Position numbers and translations under genes: made by a program. Below, one piece after another: positions 49,521 through 58,411 of a DNA stretch of 64,000 nt. Below the pieces are notes generated by a model, which had not been told where the DNA came from, searched no databases, and was given only the letters and a program-made list of their open reading frames with translations. Source of the stretch: Streptomyces phaeolivaceus (GTDB lineage Bacteria; Actinomycetota; Actinomycetes; Streptomycetales; Streptomycetaceae); assembly GCF_009184865.1 (NCBI RefSeq), contig NZ_CP045096.1, positions 5,146,001 through 5,210,000 of the forward strand, given 5' to 3'. Positions within the stretch are counted from its first letter, which is position 1. Each line of letters opens with the position of its first letter.

Positions 49521-50604
49521 GGGACGCACCGTCCTCGTCGATGTCGAGGGCGCCACCGGGCCGGGGCTCGCCTCGCCGCCCCTGGTTCCCGAGACGCTGG
49601 TGGTCGATCACGGCAAGGTCTACGTCTCCGAGCATCTGACGAGTGTCTGCCGTCGGATAGGCATTTCGATCCAACCAGCGAGGCTGCGAACGGGCCGGGA
49701 CAAAGGGCCGGTGGAGCGCTATTTCCGCACGCTGCGCGAGGGCCTGCTGCAGGCCCTGCCCGGCTACAAAGGTCCCGACATCCACTCCCGTGGCGAGAGC
49801 CCGGAAGACGACGCGTTCTTCTTCCTCGACGAGTTGGAGGCGATCATCCGGGAGTGGACCGCGACGGTCTACCACAGCCGGCCGCACTCCAGTCTGGTCG
49901 ATCCAGGCATGCCGGGGCTGCGGATGTCCCCGGCGAAGATGTTCGAGCACGGGATGGCCAGGGCCGGCTACATCGAGGTCCCCCGCGACCGGGACCTCGC
50001 CTTCGAGTTCCTGAAGACCGAGTGGCGCACGATCCAGCATTACGGCGTGGAGATCGGCCACCGTCGCTACAGCGGCCCGGGCCTGCCCGATCCCGGGATC
50101 CGCAGTCCCTACGACGGCCTGGTGAAGAACGGCTGGCCGTTCCAGGTCGACCCCGACGACATCACTCGCATCTACTTCCGCGACTCTGGTCGTCACTGGC
50201 AGACGTTGACCTGGGAGCACGCGCCGTCGGCGCGGATGCCGCTGAGCGAGGACGCGCTGGCCTTCGCCCGGAAGCTGGCCGCCGTGAAATACCGCTACCC
50301 CGACGACCGGCTCGCCGTCGCCGACCTGCTGGAACGCTGGAACCTCGGGCTGGGCACCACACTCGCCGAACGGCGCATGGCCCTGCGGCTCTCGCGTGAA
50401 CAGGCCGCCATCGACCTCCCCGACACCGAGCAGGAGGCGGTCGTTTCTCTTCCGTCGGTACGCGAAGCCCTGGGCCACGACGACGGACCGTCAGAGGCCG
50501 AAGCCCGGGAGCCGGTGGCTGAGACGGGCGATGACGACGAGGCCGACCTCGAAGACCTCGCCCAGGAGAGCGACTTCTACGCGGACGCCCTGGAGGACGT
50601 GTGA
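49505..50604 (+). pseudogene. tnsB: 5'-truncated TnsB-like transposase (second copy)
   Basis: The frame is open from 49483. Transposase-like sequence begins near 49517 (TVLVDVEGATGPGL) and runs to the TGA at 50604. It keeps the second catalytic Asp (LVVDHGKVYVSEH, codon at 49606) and the Glu (DKGPVERYFRTLRE, codon at 49714), again D-35-E. It also has the C-terminal Mu-type barrel (EWRTIQHYGVEIGHRRYSGPGLPDPG). The N-terminal DNA-binding part and the first Asp are gone. A GTG at 49600 could restart translation. The stop overlaps the next gene (GTGA), so this half keeps its native order. Confidence 0.82.
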
Positions 50605-51719
50605 CTACGGCCAGTCTGCCGAACCTGGGAAACCTGGCGCTGTCGCGGAAGGAAGACTTCAAAGTGTTCGCCGAGGCTGCCTGCCGCGACCAGCCCCCGG
50701 TGCTGAACCGGACTCAGTTGAACGCCTTGAGTGAACCGGCAAGAGCCGATTACGACCGTCGGCGGCGTGAGTGGCACGCGAACCTCGGACCGATCAAGAC
50801 ACCTCAACTGGCCGAACTGCACAGTGACTTGTGGGACATCGTCGACAGCAACCAGCAGGACGGGGACAAAGCCAAGGGAGCAGTGGCCGTCGACGCCTTC
50901 CCGGGTCTGGGCAAGACCACTTCGGTGCTGGCCTTCGCGCGTAAGTTCCACCGCAGGGAGATCGCCGAACAGGGAGAGTTCACTGCGGCCGGCCATGAGC
51001 GCTGGCCCGTCTGCAGGGTCGGGCTCACGGGCAACACCGGTATGAAGGATCTCAACCGGTCCCTGGTGGAGTTCTTCGGCCACCCCGGCCGTATCCGCGG
51101 AACCACCGCTCAGCTCGGGCAGCAGGCCCTGGACTGCGTTCTGTCCTGTGAGGTCCGTGTCCTGGTACTCGACGACCTGCACTTCTTGAAGTGGGGCAAG
51201 ACGAACGGCATCGAGGTCAGCAACCACCTCAAGTGGATCGCCAACGAGTTCCCCGTGACCCTGGTGATGATCGGCGTCGGTCTCGCCGGGAAAGGTCTGT
51301 TCAGCGAGGGGGACAAGCAGAGCGATTCCGCCCTGGCCCAGACGGGCCGTCGCACCACCCGCCTGGGCATGCCTCCCTTCGCCATCAAGACCGAGAAGGG
51401 ACGGCAGGCCTGGCGGCAGATGCTGCTGACCCTCGAACAGCGCGTTGTTCTCGCGGACAAGTACCCCGGCATGCTCGCCGACGACCTGTCCGACGACCTC
51501 TTCGCCCGCAGCACCGGGCACATCGGATCGCTTATGACGCTGATCAACCGCGGCTGCCAGCGCGCCGTCCGCAGCGGCGCCGAATGCCTCAGCCGCGATC
51601 TGCTCGCCGGAGTGAAGAACGACGAGGCATCCGAAAACGCCCGCCAGGAGCTCGAAGCCGCCCTGCAGACAGGACGCCTGACCAGCCGCCCTCAGACTGG
51701 CCGCGGGAAAGCGGCATGA
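50601..51719 (+). CDS. tnsC: TnsC/TniB-like AAA+ ATPase (second copy)
   Basis: 372 aa from GTG, coupled to the upstream tnsB fragment. Walker A AFPGLGKTT (99-107), Walker B VRVLVLDDLHFLKW, sensor VTLVMIGVGLAGKGLFSEGD, then an arginine-containing RTTRLGMPPF and a helical lid (RSTGHIGSLMTLINRGCQRAV). It is complete at both ends by comparison with the first copy's core. It would pass target information from TniQ to the transposase. It overlaps tniQ as ATGA. Confidence 0.88.
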   Translation: MTTASLPNLGNLALSRKEDFKVFAEAACRDQPPVLNRTQLNALSEPARADYDRRRREWHANLGPIKTPQLAELHSDLWDIVDSNQQDGDKAKGAVAVDAFPGLGKTTSVLAFARKFHRREIAEQGEFTAAGHERWPVCRVGLTGNTGMKDLNRSLVEFFGHPGRIRGTTAQLGQQALDCVLSCEVRVLVLDDLHFLKWGKTNGIEVSNHLKWIANEFPVTLVMIGVGLAGKGLFSEGDKQSDSALAQTGRRTTRLGMPPFAIKTEKGRQAWRQMLLTLEQRVVLADKYPGMLADDLSDDLFARSTGHIGSLMTLINRGCQRAVRSGAECLSRDLLAGVKNDEASENARQELEAALQTGRLTSRPQTGRGKAA

Positions 51720-52750
51720 CGGCCGCACCGAGGACACTGCCACTCAGACTGCAGCCTGCTGAAGGAGAAGCTCTCGATTCCTGGCTGGAAGCCCTGGCCC
51801 ACCGGCATCACAGCCCCCTTGGGAACCTGCTGGAGGCTCTTGGTCTGCCTTCGCCCAAAGGTCAGCAAGCTCCGCGGTGCTCCAGCCCAACGGAGCGGAC
51901 GATCAAGCTGAGGCCGCATGAGATTTCGTCCATCGCGCACGCGACGGGTGTCGAGCCAGCGCGGATCGCTCGCATGACGCTCGCCCATTTCCACGGGAGG
52001 GCCCTCCTTTTGAGGGAGCGCCAGCCCCGCGTCAACCGCCACATTCTATGGGGCCGTGCCTCAGGATCACGATTCTGCCCGGACTGCCTTGCCTCCTCCG
52101 GCGGGAGGTGGCAACTGACCTGGCGCCTCGGATGGTCCTTCGCCTGCGTCCACCACCTGCGGCTCCTCGCTGACGCCTGTCCCTGCTGCGGCAACACGCA
52201 ACGAGACCGGCCCCATCAGCGCACGGAGATCCCCCACCCCGGACGCTGCCGAAGAGCCGGGAATTGTGAACCGGATGATCGCCGTTCAGCCCTCTGCGGT
52301 CACGACCTCACCGACGTCTCCACGCTCACACTGCCTGCCGGGCACTTCGCGCTGCGAGCGCAGACTCTGATCCTGGACGCGATCACCTCCGGAGCCGCCC
52401 AGTTCGGCGTCTACGCGAGGTCACCTCAACCAGTGGCCGTCGCTCTGGCCGACGTCCGTACGGTCGCGAGCCGACTCCTGGCCACCGCCAACTCCGAAGA
52501 ACTGTCGTCCGTAGTCCCTGGGGACCTGATCGACGAGCACCTGTCCGTTCCCCGCGGACGCCGCATGGCGCTCAAACGACCAGGTTTCATGGCACCGTCC
52601 ACCGCGGTCAGCACCGCCGTCGCGATCACAGCAGTCCTGAAAGCCCTGAGTGAACCGGACATCCAGCAGGCCGGCAGCATCATGCGTGACCTCCTCCGGG
52701 CGATGGAACGAGAAGACCGGGCAGTTACCGCGAGCGACATCTACCACTGA
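51716..52750 (+). CDS. tniQ: TniQ family target-selection protein, 3' end probably lost
   Basis: 344 aa. The TniQ zinc-binding N-terminal domain is visible: LPLRLQPAEGEALDSWLEALAHRHHSPLGNLLEALG, then GSRFCPDCLASSGGRWQLTWRLGWSFACVHHLRLLADACPCCG with CxxC pairs. A further Cys/His stretch contains HPGRCRRAGNC and ALCGHDL. The C-terminal part (about 225-344) is helical. The TGA that ends it (52748-52750) overlaps the first bases of the adjacent IS, so the native C terminus may have been cut and the stop supplied by the insertion. Confidence 0.75.
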   Translation: MTAAPRTLPLRLQPAEGEALDSWLEALAHRHHSPLGNLLEALGLPSPKGQQAPRCSSPTERTIKLRPHEISSIAHATGVEPARIARMTLAHFHGRALLLRERQPRVNRHILWGRASGSRFCPDCLASSGGRWQLTWRLGWSFACVHHLRLLADACPCCGNTQRDRPHQRTEIPHPGRCRRAGNCEPDDRRSALCGHDLTDVSTLTLPAGHFALRAQTLILDAITSGAAQFGVYARSPQPVAVALADVRTVASRLLATANSEELSSVVPGDLIDEHLSVPRGRRMALKRPGFMAPSTAVSTAVAITAVLKALSEPDIQQAGSIMRDLLRAMEREDRAVTASDIYH

Positions 52751-52780
52751 GCGACTCTGTCGGGAATCTTGAGGATGGGC
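52749..52780 (+). repeat. IS left inverted repeat
   Basis: Starts GAGCGACTCTGTCGGG, then AATCTTGAGGATGGGC. It pairs with 54514-54545. Confidence 0.8.
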
Positions 52781-52847
52781 AGTTAACGATCGTGACGTTG
52801 CGTCAGGCTCGTTGGAACGTTCCGCCCTCGTTCCCCAGGAGCCCGAT

Positions 52848-54512
52848 GTGTCCCTCCAGCCTCACTCCGGAGCCGAGATCCCGCCGCTGACCGCCCGGGT
52901 TGCCCGCGCGGCCAACCCCAAAGGCACCACCGCGATGTGGATCCGCGACCGCCTCGACGGCCTCTGGAGCGACGAGGACTTCACCGCCTGGTACCCGCGT
53001 GACGGCCGACCTGGGCTCTCACCCGCCCAACTCGCCACCGTCTGCGTGCTGCAGTACGCGATGAACCTCTCCGACCGCCAGGCCGCCGAGGCAGTGCGCT
53101 GCCGAATCGACTTCAAGTACGCCCTCGGCCTGGACCTGGACGATCCCGGCTTCCACCACAGCGTCCTGTCCGACTTCCGCGACCGGCTCGCCGAAGGCGA
53201 CCGCGCCGACCGGCTACTGGGCCTCGCACTCACCCGGATCCGACGGGCCGGCCTGCTCAAAGGGCGGGTCACGCAGCGCACCGACTCCACCCACGTCCTG
53301 TCCGCCGCACGGGAGCTGACCCGCCTGGAGCTGGCGTGCGAGGCGGTCCGCGCCGTGCTGGAAGAGGCGGCCCGCGACGCGCCAGAGGTGCTGGACGAGC
53401 TGGTCACCGCCGAATGGGCCCAACGCTACGGCCGGCCGGTTCGCCTGTGCTCCCAGCCCAGCCACCCCGTCGCCCGCCTGGAGCAGGTGGGCAACGACGC
53501 CCGCGAACTGCTGTACCGTCTCGACGCCCGGTTCCCCGGCGGCGCTCCGGCGCAGGCGAACGTGCTCCGAACGATCCTGGTGCAGCACTTCTTGGTGGAT
53601 GCCAAGGGGCGGTTCAGGCCGCGCACGAAACGCGACGGCCAGCCGCCCTCCCGAGTCCGAATCGAATCCCCGTACGAGACCGAGGCCCGCTGCACCATGC
53701 GCGGTGACACACGCTGGACCGGCTACCTCGTGCACCTGACCGAGACCTGCGACGACAAGCGGGTCAACATCATCACCGACGTGGCCACGGCCGTCTCCAG
53801 CGCGGACAGCCAGGCGCTGCCCGGCATCCACGCCCGCCTCAGGCGACGGCGTCTACTGCCGAATCGGCACTTGGTCGACGGCGGCTACACCTCCGTGGCC
53901 GGCATGGACGAAGCCGCCCGCCTGCACCGCGTCACCCTGATCGGGCCGCTTCCGCCCAGCACCACCCCGCAGCACCGGGCAGGGGACGGCTTCGGCCGGG
54001 AGAACTTCATCATCGACTTCGACCAGCGCGAGGTGACCTGCCCCAACGGGCAGGTCAGCGGCAACTGGCAGGACCTGCCGACAGTCGAGCCGACCAAGGT
54101 CACAGTCCGGTTCGACGCCCGCCAGTGCGGCCGCTGCCCCGAGCGGGCCAAGTGCACTCCGGGCCGGTTTCGCAGCCTGTACTTCCCGACACGGCGCCTG
54201 TACGAACTCCAGGTCAAGAACCGGGCCGATCAGCAGGATGCGGACTGGCGCCGGCTCTACAGGCGGCGCTCGGGGGCCGAGGGCACCATCGAGGAGTTCG
54301 CGGACGGCCACCGCGGACGCCGGTGCCGCTACCGCGGCCTGGCCAAGACGCACGTCCAGCACGTCCTGACCGCACTCGCGATCAACATCGAGCGGCTGAG
54401 CCTTCAAGAACCCGCCGACAGCTCGTACCGGCCCCGCCCTCCCACAGCATTCCAGCAGTACCTCGACGCACGCGACTTACCCCGGCCGCTGTGGTGGCGC
54501 CAAGGGAAGTGA
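52848..54512 (+). CDS. IS1182-like family DDE transposase
   Basis: 554 aa from the GTG at 52848, chosen for AGGAG upstream; a TTG at 52812 is an alternative. The InsH-type N-terminal domain (ARAANPKGTTAMWIRDRLDGLW, LSPAQLATVCVLQYAMNLSDRQAAEAVRCRIDFKYALGL) precedes the catalytic core: Asp in QRTDSTHVLSAAR, Asp in LVDGGYTSV, and Glu in RSGAEGTIEEF. A zinc-finger-like insert (CGRCPERAKCTPG) sits before the final Glu, as in IS1182/ISL-type enzymes. The frame is intact, so this IS may be active. Confidence 0.88.
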   Translation: MSLQPHSGAEIPPLTARVARAANPKGTTAMWIRDRLDGLWSDEDFTAWYPRDGRPGLSPAQLATVCVLQYAMNLSDRQAAEAVRCRIDFKYALGLDLDDPGFHHSVLSDFRDRLAEGDRADRLLGLALTRIRRAGLLKGRVTQRTDSTHVLSAARELTRLELACEAVRAVLEEAARDAPEVLDELVTAEWAQRYGRPVRLCSQPSHPVARLEQVGNDARELLYRLDARFPGGAPAQANVLRTILVQHFLVDAKGRFRPRTKRDGQPPSRVRIESPYETEARCTMRGDTRWTGYLVHLTETCDDKRVNIITDVATAVSSADSQALPGIHARLRRRRLLPNRHLVDGGYTSVAGMDEAARLHRVTLIGPLPPSTTPQHRAGDGFGRENFIIDFDQREVTCPNGQVSGNWQDLPTVEPTKVTVRFDARQCGRCPERAKCTPGRFRSLYFPTRRLYELQVKNRADQQDADWRRLYRRRSGAEGTIEEFADGHRGRRCRYRGLAKTHVQHVLTALAINIERLSLQEPADSSYRPRPPTAFQQYLDARDLPRPLWWRQGK

Positions 54513-54513
54513 C

Positions 54514-54545
54514 GCCCGTCCTCAAGATCCCCGACAGAGTCGCTC
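54514..54545 (-). repeat. IS right inverted repeat
   Basis: The complement reads GAGCGACTCTGTCGGG, then GATCTTGAGGACGGGC. It differs from the left repeat at two positions. Confidence 0.8.
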
Positions 54546-54573
54546 ACTGCCCACTGCCCACTGCCCACTGCCC
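54546..54573 (+). repeat. Four tandem copies of ACTGCCC at the IS edge
   Basis: Four perfect 7-bp units start directly at the IS boundary, followed by about 40 bp of unremarkable sequence to the next gene's stop. Confidence 0.85.
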
Positions 54574-54615
54574 GCAGTCCGCCAGACGGGGGTTTCGCCA
54601 AGTGGGGTGAGGGGC

Positions 54616-54855
54616 CTAGTACCCCTGGTACCCACCCCGCTGCTGGCCGTTCTCGTCGACGATCTGAGTGGTGGGGGGCGGTACCACGACCCGCCTCCGC
54701 TTGGCGATGCTGCTGAACGTCGCGACGCCGATGAGTCCGACGATCATGAAGATGATGCCGACCAGGTCGAGGTTGACGCCCTGCATGTCCCAGTCGGTGG
54801 CGAACGTGAGGATGGCCCCCACCGCGATCAGAATGATGCACCCGCCCAGGCCCAT
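54616..54855 (-). CDS. DUF6458 family small membrane protein
   Basis: 79 aa with two hydrophobic helices: GGCIILIAVGAILTFAT (4-20) and LDLVGIIFMIVGLIGVATF (29-47). A basic KRRRVVV patch follows, with a polar tail ending GGYQGY. This pattern is the actinobacterial DUF6458 family. The GGGAGG before the ATG supports the start. Function unknown. It is the first host-type gene beyond the insertion sequence. Confidence 0.82.
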   Translation of the reverse strand: MGLGGCIILIAVGAILTFATDWDMQGVNLDLVGIIFMIVGLIGVATFSSIAKRRRVVVPPPTTQIVDENGQQRGGYQGY

Positions 54856-54978
54856 GAGTGTTCCCTCCCAGTGTCCGGTTGGGTCGGCCGGTCGTTCCGG
54901 TCGTTCGGTCCTACCGGTGGCTACCGGGTACCCGGAGGGGCCGTTCAGTAACAGCAGTTGAGGGTCGGGCCCTACGGG

Positions 54979-56277
54979 TCAGCCCTCCAGGAAGGACACC
55001 AGGGCGTTCGCGAGGAGGTAGGGGTCCTTCGCGCCGCACAGCTCGCGGACGCTGTGCATCGAGAGGATGGCGACGCCGATGTCGACGGTGCGGATGCCGT
55101 GCCGGGCGGCGGTGATGGGGCCGATGGTGGTGCCGCAGGGCATGGAGTTGTTGGAGACGAACGTCTGGAAGGGCACGCCGGCCTTCTCGCAGGCGGCGGC
55201 GAAGACGGCACGGCCCGAACCGTCCGTGGCGTAGCGGTTGTTGACGTTGACCTTGAGGATCGGGCCGGCGTCCGCGCGGGGGTGGTGCGTCGGGTCGTGG
55301 CGCTCCGCGTAGTTGGGGTGGACGGCGTGCCCGGTGTCGGAGGAGAGACAGACCGAGCCGGCGAGGGCACGGGCACGGTCCTCGTAGGAGCCGCCGCGGG
55401 CGAGGACCGAGCGCTCCAGCACCCCGCCGAGCAGCGGGCCGTCCGCACCGGTGTCGGACTGGGAGCCGTTCTCCTCGTGGTCGAAGGCGGCGAGGACGGG
55501 GATGTACGGAAGGTCGTCACCGGAGGTGGCGACCGAGGCGAGTGCGGCCGTACCGGCGTGCACGGAGAGGAGGTTGTCCATGCGGGGACCGGCGAGCAGT
55601 TCGTTGTCGCGGCCCAGATAGGCGGGCGGTTCGACGGAGTGGGTCATCAGGTCCCAGCCGGTGACCTCGCCCTTGGGGAGACCCGACTCCTCCTCCAGGA
55701 AGGCGATCAGATCGCCGTCGCGGACGTCGTCGCCGAGGCCCCAGACGGGCTGGAGATGACGCTGCTTGTCGAGCTTGAGGCCGTCGGAGGTGACGTTGCG
55801 GTCGAGGTGGATGGCGAGTTGGGGGACGCGCAGGAGGGGTCTGTCGACGTTGACGAGACGGCTGCCGCCGTCGCGCAGGGAGAGCCGGCCGGCGATACCG
55901 AGGTCGCGGTCGAGCCAGGAGTTCAGCAGCGGGCCGCCGTAGATCTCGACGGCGATCTGGCGCCAGCCGTGGGCGCCGCTGTCGGGGCGGGGTTTGACCC
56001 GCAGATTGGGGGAGTCGGTGTGGGCACCGACGATACGGAAGGGGGTGTGGGGGTGAGCGCCCTCCGGCACGTACCAGGCGATGATCGCGCCGCCGCGCAG
56101 CACGTACCGGCCGCCCAGCGATCCGTCCCACGCGTCGGTCTCCGAGAGCTGCCGGAAGCCTGCCTTCTCCAGCCGTTCCGCGGCGCTCGCCACCGCGTGG
56201 TACGGGGTGGGGCTGCTCGCCAGAAAGGTCATGAGGTCGTCGGTGTGGCCGCGATCGAAGCGTGGGGGTGTGCGCAT
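54979..56277 (-). CDS. M18 family aminopeptidase
   Basis: 432-aa dinuclear-zinc aminopeptidase (ApeB/aspartyl aminopeptidase type) that removes N-terminal residues, often acidic ones. The ATG at 56277 has AAGGTG upstream. Metal ligands and catalytic residues: VGAHTDSPNLRVKP (first His and Asp), FDHEENGSQSDTGADGP (catalytic Glu and metal Glu), and SSDTGHAVHPNYAERHDP. The C-terminal ligand region is near NNSMPCGTTIGPITAAR. Cytosolic; normal length. Confidence 0.92.
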   Translation of the reverse strand: MRTPPRFDRGHTDDLMTFLASSPTPYHAVASAAERLEKAGFRQLSETDAWDGSLGGRYVLRGGAIIAWYVPEGAHPHTPFRIVGAHTDSPNLRVKPRPDSGAHGWRQIAVEIYGGPLLNSWLDRDLGIAGRLSLRDGGSRLVNVDRPLLRVPQLAIHLDRNVTSDGLKLDKQRHLQPVWGLGDDVRDGDLIAFLEEESGLPKGEVTGWDLMTHSVEPPAYLGRDNELLAGPRMDNLLSVHAGTAALASVATSGDDLPYIPVLAAFDHEENGSQSDTGADGPLLGGVLERSVLARGGSYEDRARALAGSVCLSSDTGHAVHPNYAERHDPTHHPRADAGPILKVNVNNRYATDGSGRAVFAAACEKAGVPFQTFVSNNSMPCGTTIGPITAARHGIRTVDIGVAILSMHSVRELCGAKDPYLLANALVSFLEG

Positions 56278-56357
56278 GGGGTTCACCTTAACGACGTACG
56301 AGAGCCCACTCCGGGGGATGGGAGCGGGCCCTCGTGGTGAGCGTGTGGAGGAAGGGA

Positions 56358-56388
56358 CGCCGGACGGACGGGCAGGGTCCGTCCGGCG
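56358..56388 (-). terminator. Acyl-CoA dehydrogenase gene terminator
   Basis: An 11-bp perfect stem (CGCCGGACGGA with TCCGTCCGGCG) and a 9-base loop, about 33 bp beyond the stop at 56421. Confidence 0.7.
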
Positions 56389-56420
56389 CCACGACCGGGG
56401 TGCGGCCGGAAAAGGGGTGT

Positions 56421-58262
56421 CTAGAACGCCGCCTCGTCCAGCTCCATCAGGTCCAGGTCGACGCCCTCGGAGATCTTGCGGGCGAGGGTGACGCCCGGGA
56501 GGACGTTGGCCGCGAAGAACTTCGCCGCCGCGATCTTGCCGGTGTAGAAGGCCACATCCTTGGCGGACACAGCCTTCGCGGAGGCGGTCTCCAGCTTCTC
56601 GGCGGCGACGGCGGCGCCCTTGAGGAGCAGGTAGCCGACGACCACGTCACCGGAGGCCAGCAGCAGACGGGTGGTGTTGAGGCCCACCTTGTAGATGTTC
56701 TTGACGTCCTGCTCGGTGGCGGCCAGGTCGGTGAGGAGGAGACCGACGATGGCCTCCAGCTCGACGGCGGCCTTGGCGAGGTGCTCGCGGGCGCCGTCCA
56801 GCTGCTCGCCGCCCTCGCCGAGCGCCAGGAACTTCTTGATCTCCTCGGCGAGGGTGTTCAGCGCGGCGCCCTGGTTGCGGACGATCTTCCGGAAGAAGAA
56901 GTCCTGGCCCTGGATCGCGGTGGTGCCCTCGTACAGGGTGTCGATCTTGGCGTCGCGGATGTACTGCTCGATCGGGTACTCCTGGAGGAACCCGGAGCCG
57001 CCGAAGGTCTGCAGCGACTGGGCGAGCTGCTCGTAGCCCTTCTCGGAGCCGTAGCCCTTGACGATGGGCAGGAGCAGGTCGTTCAGGGCCTCCAGGGCGG
57101 AGATGTCCTCGCCCGCGGCCTCCTTGACCTGGATCTCGTCCTGGATGGAGGCCGTGTAGAGGACGAGGGCGCGCATGCCCTCCGCGTACGCCTTCTGCGT
57201 CATCAGCGAGCGGCGGACGTCGGGGTGGTGGGTGATGGTGACCTTGGGGGCGGTCTTGTCCATGAAGTTCGCCAGGTCGGTGCCCTGGACGCGCTCCTTG
57301 GCGTACTCCAGCGCGTTCAGGTAGCCCGTGGACAGCGTGGAGATCGCCTTCGTGCCGACCATCATCCGGGCGAACTCGATGATGCGGAACATCTGGCGGA
57401 TGCCGTCGTGCTTGTCGCCGATCAGCCAGCCCTTGGCCGGGTGGCGGTCGCCGAAGGTCATCTCGCACGTGTTGGAGGCCTTGAGGCCCATCTTGTGCTC
57501 GACGTTGGTGGCGTAGGCGCCGTTGCGCATCCCCAGCTCGCCGGTCTCGAAGTCGAAGAGGTACTTCGGGACGAGGAAGAGGGAGAGGCCCTTGGTGCCG
57601 GGGCCGTGGCCCTCGGGGCGGGCGAGGACGTAGTGGAGGATGTTCTCCTCCATGTCGTGCTCACCGGAGGTGATGAACCGCTTCACGCCCTCGATGTGCC
57701 AGGAGCCGTCCTCCTGCTGGATGGCCTTGGTGCGGCCGGCGCCGACGTCCGAGCCGGCGTCCGGCTCGGTGAGGACCATGGTGGAGCCCCAGGTCTTCTC
57801 GACGGCGATCCGGGCGATCTTCTTCTGGACGTCGTTGCCCTCGTCGTAGAGGATCCCGGCGAACGCCGGACCGGAGGCGTACATCCACACGGCCGGGTTC
57901 GCGCCGAGCAGCAGCTCCGCGTACGACCAGATCAGGGAGCGCGGGGCGGTGGTGCCGCCGATCTCCTCGGGCAGGCCGAGCCGCCAGTACTCGGAGTCCA
58001 TGAAGGCCTTGTAGCTCTTCTTGAAGGAGGCCGGCACCGGAGCGGTGTTGGTCTCCGGGTCGAAGACCGGGGGGTTGCGGTCGGCGTCGACGAAGGACTC
58101 GGCCAGCTCGTTCTCGGCGAGACGGGCCAGCTCCTCCAGGATGCTCTTGGCGGTGTCCGTGTCCATCTCCGCGAACGGGCCGGTGCCGTACAGCTTGTCG
58201 CGCCCGAGCACCTCGAAGAGGTTGAACTCGATGTCGCGGAGATTCGACTTGTAGTGCCCCAT
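56421..58262 (-). CDS. Acyl-CoA dehydrogenase, FadE5 type
   Basis: 613-aa FAD enzyme for the first step of fatty-acid beta-oxidation. It is longer than classic 380-aa enzymes because of an N-terminal extension and a C-terminal extra domain, as in the broad-range mycobacterial FadE5 group. FAD-binding segment: [19 protein letters not shown]. Catalytic Glu: [17 protein letters not shown]. The C-terminal domain holds [23 protein letters not shown] at 58262. There is no obvious partner gene beside it. Confidence 0.92.
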   Translation of the reverse strand: MGHYKSNLRDIEFNLFEVLGRDKLYGTGPFAEMDTDTAKSILEELARLAENELAESFVDADRNPPVFDPETNTAPVPASFKKSYKAFMDSEYWRLGLPEEIGGTTAPRSLIWSYAELLLGANPAVWMYASGPAFAGILYDEGNDVQKKIARIAVEKTWGSTMVLTEPDAGSDVGAGRTKAIQQEDGSWHIEGVKRFITSGEHDMEENILHYVLARPEGHGPGTKGLSLFLVPKYLFDFETGELGMRNGAYATNVEHKMGLKASNTCEMTFGDRHPAKGWLIGDKHDGIRQMFRIIEFARMMVGTKAISTLSTGYLNALEYAKERVQGTDLANFMDKTAPKVTITHHPDVRRSLMTQKAYAEGMRALVLYTASIQDEIQVKEAAGEDISALEALNDLLLPIVKGYGSEKGYEQLAQSLQTFGGSGFLQEYPIEQYIRDAKIDTLYEGTTAIQGQDFFFRKIVRNQGAALNTLAEEIKKFLALGEGGEQLDGAREHLAKAAVELEAIVGLLLTDLAATEQDVKNIYKVGLNTTRLLLASGDVVVGYLLLKGAAVAAEKLETASAKAVSAKDVAFYTGKIAAAKFFAANVLPGVTLARKISEGVDLDLMELDEAAF

Positions 58263-58411
58263 GGCGACGGCTCCGTAAGAGGGATCGGCGAGGCACTGGA
58301 TCCTCGCGCTGGTTCACGTACCAACAAGTAGCTTGTATGTCGATGATGCTACCCATCAGTAATAAGAAGCAACCCCGAGCGGTCCATCTGTGACTCGTTA
58401 CGCTTTGCCGC

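Larger units (their letters stand above)
45650..52750 (+). mobile_element. Chimeric Tn7-like transposon remnant
   Basis: Genes in order on the plus strand: tnsA, tnsB, tnsC (3' truncated), tnsB (5' truncated), tnsC, tniQ (3' truncated). The left boundary is inferred from TGTAGGGTCTCAG at 45650 with a series of GTCTCA motifs. There is no matching right end: tniQ stops at the edge of an IS1182-like element, and host-like genes resume beyond it. No cargo genes and no CRISPR-Cas are present. The two halves carry related but different transposase sets, so the element is probably a deletion fusion of two tandem or nested elements. It should be immobile without help. Confidence 0.8.
52749..54545 (+). 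mobile_element. IS1182-like insertion sequence, complete
   Basis: One transposase gene between imperfect inverted repeats of about 32 bp: the left begins GAGCGACTCTGTCGGG, and the right is its near-perfect complement with two mismatches over 32 positions. ACT precedes the left end and follows the right end, a possible 3-bp duplication. The family is assigned from the transposase type, not from a database. Confidence 0.8.

Noticed and set aside
49520..50399. Continuation of the first tnsC to a 567-residue protein
   Set aside because: After about residue 275 the product is Arg/Gly/Pro shadow sequence, and the true coding frame switches to the second tnsB.
45650..52750. CRISPR-associated transposon
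   Set aside because: No Cas genes, no repeat-spacer array and no guide-like sequence are present; target choice would depend on TniQ and TnsC alone.
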